64,000 bases of DNA, from contig CAVRXM010000003.1 in the NCBI GenBank assembly GCA_963725085.1, positions 124,001 through 188,000 on the forward strand, written 5' to 3'. The translations under genes and the position numbers were made by a program. The DNA is from VRUE01 sp963725085. Lineage in GTDB: Bacteria; Actinomycetota; Thermoleophilia; Solirubrobacterales; 70-9. Positions 53,761 to 60,821 of this stretch are shown piece after piece (within the stretch, counting starts at the first letter, position 1; every line of letters starts with the position of its first letter). The notes under the pieces are model-generated. The model did not search any database. It saw nothing but the letters and a program-made list of their open reading frames with translations, and was not told the DNA's origin.

Positions 53761-54449
53761 TCACCACTCGCGGTCCGAGCTCTCGATCCGCTCGATCCCG
53801 TCGCGGACCCCGGCAAGAGCCTGCTCGCGAACGCGAAGCTTTGTCGCGCGGTGGGCGTCGCGGTTGAGCGACGCCAGGTAGGTGGTTGCCTCGGCGGCGG
53901 CGGCGAGCAGCTCGTCGCCGCCGACGACCCGGTCGAGGAACCCGGCCCGGACGGCCTCATCCGGATCGAGCATCGCGCCGGTGACCGTGCAGCGGTCGAA
54001 GTAGGGCCGAGCCAGGCGATGGCGGGCGACGGAGATCCCGAACCAGGGGACGGTCAGGCCGATCGCCACCTCGTTGAGGCCGATCCGGAAGTCGCCCGCG
54101 ACCCCGATCCGGACGTCGCAGCTGAGCAGGATGAAGGCCGCCATCGCGATCGCGTTCCCGTTGCAGGCCGCGACCACCGGGGCGGGGAAGGAGAGCAGGC
54201 GCTCGGTGAGCCTGGCGCCGGCCCCGAGCATCTCCTTCGGATGCTCGGGAAGCGATTTGAGGTCAAACCCGGCCGAGAGGATCTGCTCGCGCCCGGTGAT
54301 GAGGGCGATCGCGTCGTCCTTCTCGGCCTGGTCGAGGGCGGCCGCGATCTCCTCCAGCATCGCCGGCGAGAGGGCGTTGACCTTGCCGTCGTCCAGGACG
54401 ATGGACGCGACGCCGTCATCGAGCGAGTAGGAGACCAGGCTCAGGGCAT
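53761..54449 (-). CDS. Enoyl-CoA hydratase/isomerase family protein (crotonase), start damaged
   Basis: About 228 residues. GVASIVLDDGKVNALSPAMLEEIAAALDQAEKDDAIALIT, GFDLKSL and NGNAIAMAAFILLSCDVRIG form the oxyanion hole; IGLNEVAIGLTVP provides the acid Glu. The frame has no ATG, GTG or TTG start. The ATG at 54449 follows the same repeat that precedes meaB, but a base seems missing right after it (ATG then CCCTGA instead of, for example, GCCCTG). A CTG at 54444 is the in-frame alternative. Confidence 0.8.
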
Positions 54450-54478
54450 TGCCTCGCGCTTCATGGCGCGGCGAGCCT
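54450..54478. repeat. Leader repeat fragment before the crotonase gene
   Basis: TGCCTCGCGCTTC matches the start of the meaB leader repeat, and CTCGC pairs with GCGAG around it. It joins the cyclase 3' end to the crotonase start. Confidence 0.4.
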
Positions 54479-55618
54479 ATCGCGGGGCGCGCCGGCGCGG
54501 CGGGCGCGGAACAACTTGAAGCGCGAGTCGAAGCCCTTGAGGCGGCGCTCGCCGGCGAACGAGTAGTCATAGCCCTCCCCCACCGCCTCCTTCGTCGCCT
54601 CGTCGACGAGGACGCTGCCGGGCCGGGCGACCCCGGTGATCCGGCTCGCCCTGTTGACGCAGCTGCCGTAGTAGTCCCCCGACTGCGCGAGTGCCGGGCC
54701 GAAGGCGATCCCGGCGCGCAGGAACGGGAACTCGTCGCCTTCGGCATTGGCGGCTTCGATCAGCCGGACCGCGGCGTCGAGGAGCGGCTCGGGCTCGCTC
54801 GAGACGAGCATCGCCGCGTCGCCGATCATCTTCACCAGCCGCACCGGGGGCGCCGCGACCTCGATCGCCATCTCCTCGAACTTTCCCGCGACCGAGCCGA
54901 GCTCCTCGGGCGCGATCTCCTCGCCGAGCCGGGTGAACTCGACCAGGTCGGCGAAGCAGACGGCGAGATCGGCGGTGCCCCGGATCTCGCCCGAGGCGAG
55001 GTCGGCAGCGCCGATCACGTCGCGTCGCACCTGCTCGAGGGTGTGGGCGCGGAGCGCGTAGACGAGGGTCGGCTCGATCAGCGGCATCAGGTGCTCGGCT
55101 GCGACGGCGAAGCGGAGCGCGAGGTCGCGCTCGGTGTCGCCCGGCTGCATCATCGTCCGGACCGTCAGCTCGCGGTTGGCGGCCGCGATCCGCGCCGTCC
55201 CGGTCCCGATCGTCCGCGCGACCTGGATGATCCCGTCCTCGGGCAGGCCGGCGTCGAGGAAGGCGCGAACGCGGCGGGCGGTCTCGAGCTCGGCCTCGGT
55301 CAGGGAGCGATCGTCGGGGTCGGGATAGGGGATGCCGAGTGCTGCGGTCGCGCGCTGCAACAGGTCGAGGTCGACGTTCGAGAGCTCGGCGATCTCGCGC
55401 GGGGTGTAGCGGGGCCCGTCGCCGGCCAGCGCCCGCTCGACCGGAAGCAGCGTCAGGCGGGCGGCGGCGACCGCCTGGCGCAGATCCTCCAGGGAGACGC
55501 CTTCGGAGCTCAGCCACTCGAGCAGCTCGAGGCGCGCCTCGCGGGCCTCGCCCTCGACGCCCTCGAGCAGCCCCTCGGCCTCGAAGTCGATGTCCGTGCC
55601 CGCCCGCTCCGCACTCAT
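54461..55618 (-). CDS. Class III adenylate cyclase with Rv1264-type N-terminal regulatory domain
   Basis: 385 residues. Residues 1-190 are helical, with YTPREIAELSNVDLDLLQRATAALGIPYPDPDDRSLTEAELETARRVRAFLDAGLPEDGIIQVARTIGTGTARIAAANREL, matching the pH-sensing regulatory domain known in Mycobacterium Rv1264. The cyclase domain has the metal Asp in AVCFADLVEFTRLGE, the substrate Lys and metal Asp in VRLVKMIGDAAMLV, and the transition-state Asn/Arg in GSCVNRASRIT, so it should be active. It overlaps the gamma-glutamyltransferase stop by ATGA. Confidence 0.9.
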   Translation of the reverse strand: MSAERAGTDIDFEAEGLLEGVEGEAREARLELLEWLSSEGVSLEDLRQAVAAARLTLLPVERALAGDGPRYTPREIAELSNVDLDLLQRATAALGIPYPDPDDRSLTEAELETARRVRAFLDAGLPEDGIIQVARTIGTGTARIAAANRELTVRTMMQPGDTERDLALRFAVAAEHLMPLIEPTLVYALRAHTLEQVRRDVIGAADLASGEIRGTADLAVCFADLVEFTRLGEEIAPEELGSVAGKFEEMAIEVAAPPVRLVKMIGDAAMLVSSEPEPLLDAAVRLIEAANAEGDEFPFLRAGIAFGPALAQSGDYYGSCVNRASRITGVARPGSVLVDEATKEAVGEGYDYSFAGERRLKGFDSRFKLFRARRAGAPRDRLAAP

Positions 55619-57207
55619 GCAGCCGCAACGCTACCGCCGCGGCGGGGATCGCCGCCGCCACTCAACCCGCCCGTAACCGGATCGCGGGCGACCGCCTGGC
55701 AGCCGCCGAAGAAGAGGTTGATCCGGGGCCGGCGCAGAACCGGCGTCCCGCCGGCCTCGATCCGCGCCAGCGCGCGCTCGTCGATCCCCGGCTCGGCCTG
55801 GACGACGCCCTGCTCGAAGTGCAGCCGCGGCGCCCGCACCGCCTCGCCCGCGGGCATGCCCTCCTCGACCGCGCGGACGATCGTCTGCAGGATCGCCGAG
55901 CGGATCCGGTTCGACCCGGCGCTGCCGAGGCCGAGCTCGATCTCGCCGTCGCGGAGGACGACGCTCGGGGCCATCATCGAGGGGACGCGGCGGCCCGGTG
56001 CGATCACGTGGAAGCCGAGTGGGTTGAGGTCCTCCTCGCCGAGCATGTTGTTGAGGATCACCCCGGTGCCGGGAACGAGGACGCCGGAGCCGGAGCCGTT
56101 GGAGCAGGTGACGTTGGCGCACATCCCGTCGCCGTCGAGCACCGAGATGTGGGTGGTCGACCCGAGCAGGTCGCCGGCGGCGAGGTCGAGCGCCGCCGGG
56201 TCGAGCAGCGCCTCGCCGAGGCCGGCACCGTAGAGCGCCTCGGCGAACTCCTCTCCGCGCACCCGGTTGGCGGCCTCCATCGCTGCGACCAGCTGCTCGG
56301 GGCCGCTGCGCTCGCCGAGGCGCTCGAGCAGCCCGAGGCAGTAGGCGATCAGGATCCCGCCCGAGGACGGCGGCGGGTTGGTGAGGACCTCCGTTCCACG
56401 GAACGAGGCCCGGATCGGCTCGCGCTCGATCGCCTCGTAGGCGGCGAGGTCGCCGGGGCCGATCGTCCCGCCCTGCTCCGCGATGTGCCCGGTGATCGCG
56501 GCCGCCACCTCCCCCGCGTGGAACGGCTCGACCCCTTCGGCGCCGAACCGTTCGAGCTCCTCGGCCAGCTCTGGGAAGCGGAACAGGTCGCCCTCACGCA
56601 GTGGGTTCCCGCCGGGGGCGTAGAGCTCGCGGGTGCCCTCGAGGCGAGCGTGGATCGGGGCGAGGATGTCGAGGATGTAGGCCTGCTCGGCGTTGACGGG
56701 GGCGCCCTCGCGGGCGAGGCGGACGCCGTCGCCGATCAGCTCGCCGAGCGGCATCGAGCCGAACCGCTCCAGCGCGTGCGCCAGCCCGGCCGCCGTCCCC
56801 GGCACCCCGCAGGATGCCGGCCCGACGTAGAACGTCTGCACGGTCTCGGCGTCGAAGTGGACCGGCACCGGAACCAGCTCCGCCCCCCGCTCGACCCCGT
56901 CGAGGCCCGGCGCCGCCACAAAGAAGTCGATCAAGATAGGTTCCGACCCCCTCCTCGGCTCCCGCTCCCTCGCGGGAATCAGATTGCGACGCTCGGTCGC
57001 TCCCGCGGTCGGAGGGGGTCGGGGCAGCGCTGTGGCTCCGTGGACCATCATGAAGCCGCCGGCGCCGAACCCGGTCAGCGGGCTCTCGACCGCGAACGAG
57101 GCGAGGACCGACGCCACGGCCGCGTCGACCGCGTTGCCGCCGGCGCGCAGGACTCCCGCGCCCGCCTCGGCGGTCAGTGGATGGCCCGCGGCGACTACCC
57201 CGTTCAC
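55615..57207 (-). CDS. ggt: Gamma-glutamyltransferase, with in-frame repeat insertion
   Basis: 530 residues from a GTG. VVAAGHPLTAEAGAGVLRAGGNAVDAAVASVLASFAVESPLTGFGAGGFMMVH is the family start, and the self-processing nucleophile Thr is in LGSTTHISVLDGDG; the small-subunit SNGSGSGVLVPGTGVILNN and VPSMMAPSVVLRDGE follow. Between MMVH and PILIDFF, about 27 residues (ATALPRPPPTAGATERRNLIPAREREPRRGSE) are added by the palindrome at 56943-57022. It lacks a signal peptide, unlike secreted GGTs. It starts 9 bases after ftsZ. Confidence 0.9.
   Translation of the reverse strand: MNGVVAAGHPLTAEAGAGVLRAGGNAVDAAVASVLASFAVESPLTGFGAGGFMMVHGATALPRPPPTAGATERRNLIPAREREPRRGSEPILIDFFVAAPGLDGVERGAELVPVPVHFDAETVQTFYVGPASCGVPGTAAGLAHALERFGSMPLGELIGDGVRLAREGAPVNAEQAYILDILAPIHARLEGTRELYAPGGNPLREGDLFRFPELAEELERFGAEGVEPFHAGEVAAAITGHIAEQGGTIGPGDLAAYEAIEREPIRASFRGTEVLTNPPPSSGGILIAYCLGLLERLGERSGPEQLVAAMEAANRVRGEEFAEALYGAGLGEALLDPAALDLAAGDLLGSTTHISVLDGDGMCANVTCSNGSGSGVLVPGTGVILNNMLGEEDLNPLGFHVIAPGRRVPSMMAPSVVLRDGEIELGLGSAGSNRIRSAILQTIVRAVEEGMPAGEAVRAPRLHFEQGVVQAEPGIDERALARIEAGGTPVLRRPRINLFFGGCQAVARDPVTGGLSGGGDPRRGGSVAAA
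56943..57022. repeat. 80-base palindromic element inside the gamma-glutamyltransferase gene
   Basis: 12-bp perfect arms, CCGACCCCCTCC (56943-56954) and its complement (57011-57022). The interior holds GAATCAGATTGCGACGCTCG, the core also present at 13976-14000, 14070-14093 and 59531-59542. The reading frame stays open through it. Confidence 0.75.
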
Positions 57208-57216
57208 GGGGGCCGA

Positions 57217-58419
57217 CTACCCGGGCAGGAACTCAGGTACGTCGAGGGTGCCGAGCTCGTCGCGGCCGGCGCCGCGGCCGCGTCCGCGGCCCTCGTCCTT
57301 GGTGCGGCGGATCGTCGGCTCGCCGGTGCGCCGCGGCGGGGCGGCCCGACCGTCGAACCGTGTCGCGACGACGGTCACCCAGACCTGGTCGCTGAGCGCC
57401 TCGTCGACGTTGGCGCCGAAGATGATGTTGGCGTCGGGGTGAGCGGCGTCGCCGACCAGCTTCGCCGCCTCGCTGACCTCGACCAGCGAGAGGTCGCTGC
57501 CGCCGGTGATCGAGAGCAGGATCGACCGCGCCCCCTCCATCGAGGTCTCGAGCAGCGGCGAGGAGATCGCTTTTTCGGCCGCGAGCATGGCCCGGCCCTC
57601 GCCGGTCCCCATCCCGATCCCGAGCAGCGCCCGGCCGGCGTCGGACATGATCGTCCTGACGTCGGCGAAGTCGAGGTTGATCAGCGCCGGCAGGGTGACC
57701 AGGTCGGAGATGCCCTGGACGCCCTGACGGAGGACGTCGTCGGCGACCTGGAACGCCTCGACCATCGACGTCTGCTGGTCGAGGACCTCGAGCAGGCGGT
57801 CGTTGGGGACGACGATCAGGGTGTCGACCTCGGCGGCGAGCGCCTCGATCCCCTTCCCGGCCTGGTTTCCGCGCCTGCTGCCCTCGAAGCTGAACGGCTT
57901 GGTGACGATCCCGACGGTCAGCGCCCCGACCTCGCGCGCGAGCCGGGCGATGACCGGCGCCGCGCCGGTGCCGGTGCCGCCGCCGGCGCCGGCGGCGACG
58001 AAGACCATGTCGGAGCCCTTGAGCAGCCGCTTGAGGCGATCCTGCTCGTCGAACGCGGAGCGGTGGCCGAGCTCGGGGTCGGCGCCCGCGCCGAGGCCGC
58101 GGGTCTGCGACTCGCCGATGTGGACGGTGACGTCGGCGACGCAGAGCTGAAGCGATTGCAAATCGGTGTTGACGGCCATGAACTCGACCCCGGGGACGCG
58201 GGCCTCGACCATCCGGTTGACGGCGTTGACGCCGGCGCCGCCGACCCCGACGACCCGGATCACGGGCTGGTGGGGCTGGCCGCTGCCGAGCGGCTCGTAT
58301 TCCGGTTCCTCCCGCCCGTAGCGGGGGGTGTCGAGCATCTGCTCCTCGCGCGAGGGCGGCTCCTCGGAGAAGACCCGCTTCAACCGCTCCGGCGGCGTTT
58401 CCGTGGAGACTCCCCTCAT
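57217..58419 (-). CDS. ftsZ: Cell division protein FtsZ
   Basis: 400 residues. IRVVGVGGAGVNAVNRM and VFVAAGAGGGTGTGAAPVIARLAREVGALTVGIVTKPFSFEG (GTP signature GGGTGTG) bind GTP; LPALINLDFADVRTIMSDAG is the T7 loop that completes the neighbour's GTPase site. A short Arg/Gly linker leads to the C-terminal LDVPEFLPG peptide that binds FtsA/SepF-type partners. MLDTPRYGREEPEYEPL at 58338 is an alternative start. The gene is not in the usual dcw cluster; it follows ParA and a small basic ORF and precedes ggt. Confidence 0.95.
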   Translation of the reverse strand: MRGVSTETPPERLKRVFSEEPPSREEQMLDTPRYGREEPEYEPLGSGQPHQPVIRVVGVGGAGVNAVNRMVEARVPGVEFMAVNTDLQSLQLCVADVTVHIGESQTRGLGAGADPELGHRSAFDEQDRLKRLLKGSDMVFVAAGAGGGTGTGAAPVIARLAREVGALTVGIVTKPFSFEGSRRGNQAGKGIEALAAEVDTLIVVPNDRLLEVLDQQTSMVEAFQVADDVLRQGVQGISDLVTLPALINLDFADVRTIMSDAGRALLGIGMGTGEGRAMLAAEKAISSPLLETSMEGARSILLSITGGSDLSLVEVSEAAKLVGDAAHPDANIIFGANVDEALSDQVWVTVVATRFDGRAAPPRRTGEPTIRRTKDEGRGRGRGAGRDELGTLDVPEFLPG

Positions 58420-58478
58420 CGAGAGCCGAGCCCGTCCGCTCGTCGTCGAAAGTCTCAGCGGCCGATCCCGTCTCAGCT

Positions 58479-58679
58479 TCAGGCCCCTCCCGCGGGTGGC
58501 ATGGACGAGGGGTCCTTGCCCGCAGCGTCGTCCCGCGAGGACGAGGATCCCTCGTCCATGACAGGACCCGCGGGCCGGGGCTCAAGCTCGGGCGGATCGA
58601 CGGGGGCGTCATCGGCGGTCGAGCGGAAGAGATCGGCGAGGGGACCCTCGCGCATGCTCGCCCGCTTACGCCGACTCAT
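58479..58679 (-). CDS. Small conserved-looking protein, partly made of a palindromic element
   Basis: 66 residues starting MSRRKRASMREGPLADLFRSTADDAPVDPPELE; the ATG overlaps the ParA stop by 14 bases. The basic start resembles a DNA- or membrane-binding tail, and a helix follows. From residue 34 on it is encoded by the element at 58489-58574 (PAGPVMDEGSSSSRDDAAGKDPSSMPPAG). The overlap with ParA and the fit before ftsZ support translation. Confidence 0.5.
   Translation of the reverse strand: MSRRKRASMREGPLADLFRSTADDAPVDPPELEPRPAGPVMDEGSSSSRDDAAGKDPSSMPPAGGA
58489..58574. repeat. GGGTCCTGTC/GCCACCC palindromic element, copy in the small ORF before ftsZ
   Basis: Outer arms CCCGCGGGT (58489-58497) and ACCCGCGGG (58566-58574); inner arms ATGGACGAGGG (58501-58511) and CCCTCGTCCAT (58549-58559). 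It shares GGGTGGC, GCCCGCAG and GACAGGACCCGC with copies at 18886 and 59621, but the inner stem sequence is different. Confidence 0.75.
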
Positions 58680-59835
58680 TGGCCAAGACCTCCTTAGCAA
58701 GCTCCCGGTAGCAGTTGGCCGCGTTCCCTTCGGGATCGTACTTGAGCACGCTGGATCCCTTCACGGGAGCCTCGGCGAACTTGATCGCCTTGCGGATCCG
58801 CGACTTGAACACGAGGTCGCCGAAGTTCTCCTCGAGGATTTCGACCGCCTCCTTGGCGTGGACGGTCCGCGAGTCGAGCATCGTCGGCAGGATGCCCTCG
58901 ATCCTCACATCCGGATTCAGGTTCTCCTGGATCATCTTCAGCGTGTTCTGGAGCTGGACCAGGCCGCGCATCGACAGATACTCGCACTGAACGGGGACGA
59001 TCACCTTGGTGGCCGCGGTCAGCGCGTTGATCGTCAGCAGGCCGAGGCTCGGCGGGGTGTCGATGCAGACGAAGTCGTAGTCGCCCAAGACCTCCTTCAG
59101 CGCTTTTTCGAGCGAGCGCTCGCGGCCGATCTTGGTGCTCATCGCGATCTCCGCCCCGGCTAGGTCGATCGAGGCGACGGCGATGTCGATCTCCCGGTGC
59201 TGGATCACCTCGCTGATCGGCATGTCGTTGACGAGGACGTCGTAGAGGCTCTTCTCGACCTTGTCAGGGTCGATCCCCTGGCTCATCGTCAGGTTGCCCT
59301 GCGGGTCGAGGTCGATGCAGAGGACACGGTGCCCGCTCTCGGCGAAGGCGACGGCAAGGTTGAGCGTCGTGGTCGTCTTCGCGACCCCGCCCTTCTGGTT
59401 GGCGAACGCGATCACCTCGGCGTGCTTCACATCCGCCTCCGGCTCCTCATCCACCTTCACGGCATCGTGCCTGCTCGGCGCAATCAAGTCGCTGGCCATC
59501 ATCCGCCCGCCCGCGTCCTCCTCCGAAGGAGTCAGATTGCGATCGGAGTCGGCCGCGGGCGAATCAACCGGCGGCTGCTCCGCTTCGCGTCCGCTGCCGC
59601 CGGGGGTCTGCTCGGCCTCTCCGGCGGGTGGCGCGGGGGTGGGCTCCTCCCCCGCAGCCTGCGAGGAGGAGGTGTCCTCCCCCACGACAGGACCCGCCGG
59701 CGTGGCGGTCGGGGCATCCGGGGATGGGGGCGCCTCGGGCACGGCCTCTTCCATGTCGGCAAGCTCCTGATCGATCGGATGCTCCTCGACGACGGTCGCC
59801 TCCGGCTGCTTGGACTTTCTGCTGAGGAATCCCAT
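58666..59835 (-). CDS. ParA/Soj-family ATPase with repeat-built N-terminal extension
   Basis: 389 residues. The ParA domain starts near residue 138: VIAFANQKGGVAKTTTTLNLAVAFAESGHRVLCIDLDPQGNLTMSQG has the deviant Walker A with signature Lys (KGGVAKTT) and Walker A'. YDFVCIDTPPSLGLLTINALTAA is Walker B, then PVQCEYLSMRGLVQL. The 137-residue extension begins MGFLSRKSKQPEATVVEEHP and then is largely encoded by three palindromic elements (59508-59561, 59568-59603, 59621-59700). Without the extension the size (about 255) is normal. Likely role: chromosome or cell-pole cargo positioning, with FtsZ encoded next to it. Confidence 0.9.
   Translation of the reverse strand: MGFLSRKSKQPEATVVEEHPIDQELADMEEAVPEAPPSPDAPTATPAGPVVGEDTSSSQAAGEEPTPAPPAGEAEQTPGGSGREAEQPPVDSPAADSDRNLTPSEEDAGGRMMASDLIAPSRHDAVKVDEEPEADVKHAEVIAFANQKGGVAKTTTTLNLAVAFAESGHRVLCIDLDPQGNLTMSQGIDPDKVEKSLYDVLVNDMPISEVIQHREIDIAVASIDLAGAEIAMSTKIGRERSLEKALKEVLGDYDFVCIDTPPSLGLLTINALTAATKVIVPVQCEYLSMRGLVQLQNTLKMIQENLNPDVRIEGILPTMLDSRTVHAKEAVEILEENFGDLVFKSRIRKAIKFAEAPVKGSSVLKYDPEGNAANCYRELAKEVLANESA
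59508..59603. repeat. Two adjacent palindromic elements in the ParA 5' region
   Basis: Element 1: arms CGCCCGCG (59508-59515) and CGCGGGCG (59554-59561) around a core with TCAGATTGCGA. Element 2: arms CCGGCGGC (59568-59575) and GCCGCCGG (59596-59603), extended by two pairs past a T-T mismatch, around CTTCGCGTCC. The same order of core and hairpin is found at 13976-14041. Confidence 0.7.
59621..59700. repeat. GGGTCCTGTC/GCCACCC palindromic element, copy in ParA
   Basis: Arms CCGGCGGGT (59621-59629) and ACCCGCCGG (59692-59700). The inner stem is imperfect (about 12 of 16 pairs). Translated PAGPVVGEDTSSSQAAGEEPTPAPPAG, the same peptide pattern and frame as the copy at 58489-58574. Confidence 0.72.
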
Positions 59836-59899
59836 GCGGCCGTATTCGCATGGCCACCCGTTTTTCCTTCCACCCAGCGAAATTGCTAGGAATTGCCCG

Positions 59900-60821
59900 A
59901 TCCCTGATCTCCTCGACAAGCGGTTGGTCTTCGTGACCGGCAAGGGGGGCGTCGGCAAGACCACCGTGGCGGTGGGTCTCGGCCTGCGCGCCGCCGCCGA
60001 GGGCAAGCGGGCAATCGTCTGCGAGGTCGCTGCCCAGGAGAACGCCTCGCGGTTCTTCGACCACATCGAGGTCGGGTTCCACGAGGTCGAGATGGAGGAG
60101 AACCTCTGGGCGATCTCGATCGACCCCGACGAGTCGATGCGCGAGTACGTGCTGCTCCAGCTCAAGGTCCGGGCGATGCGGGACCTTCTCTTCCGCAGCC
60201 GCGTCTTCACCTATCTGGCGGCGGCGACGCCTGGGCTGAAGGAGCTGGTCACGATCGGGAAGATCTGGGAGCTGACCCAGCTCGATCGCAAGGTGAAGAG
60301 CGGGCGGAAATACGACCTGGTGATCGTCGACGCGCCCGCGACCGGCCATGGGATCGGGTTCCTGCAGACGCCCCGCACCTTCGCCGCGATCGCCCGGGTC
60401 GGGCCGATCCACTCCCAGGCCCAGCAGCTGAACCGCCTGATAACCGACCAGGACCACACCGGGACCGCGATCGTCGCCCTGCCCGAGGAGATGCCGGTCA
60501 ACGAGTCGGCGGCGCTCGAGCAGGACCTCCGCGACGAGGTCGGGGTCGCGGTCGACCGGATCTACCTCAACGGCCTCTACCCCGAGCGGTTCTCCAAAGA
60601 GGAGGCCGAGCGGCTCGCCGGCGCTTGCCGGGGACAGCGAGGGCATCGAGCGCGCCGCCGCCCGCGCGGCGCTCTCCGAGCACGACCGCGCCCGCTCGCA
60701 GCGGGCCCAGCTGGCGCGGCTGCGACGGCGGGTGAAGACGCCGGTCAAGACACTCCCGTTCCTGTTCGAGCCCGACCTCGACGTCGAGGCCGCGCGCCAG
60801 CTCTCGCGGAGGCTGAGCTGA
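59900..60821 (+). CDS. ArsA/Get3-like ATPase, first of a pair (BagA-like), frameshifted
   Basis: PDLLDKRLVFVTGKGGVGKTTVAVGLGLRAAAEGKRAIVCEVAAQENASRFF has the deviant Walker A with signature Lys. YDLVIVDAPATGHGIGFLQTPRTFAAIARVGPIHSQAQQLNRLITD and GTAIVALPEEMPVNESAALEQDL follow. One extra base near 60625 breaks the frame; the restored end is GDSEGIERAAARAALSEHDRARSQRAQLARLRRRVKTPVKTLPFLFEPDLDVEAARQLSRRLS. No good start codon is visible; the conserved start is near 59900. The stop overlaps the next ATG (TGATG). Confidence 0.85.

Noticed and set aside
55339..59163. A 1274-codon plus-strand open frame across ggt, ftsZ and parA.
   Set aside because: It lies wholly antisense to three recognisable genes and shows no domain; long antisense frames are expected at this GC content.
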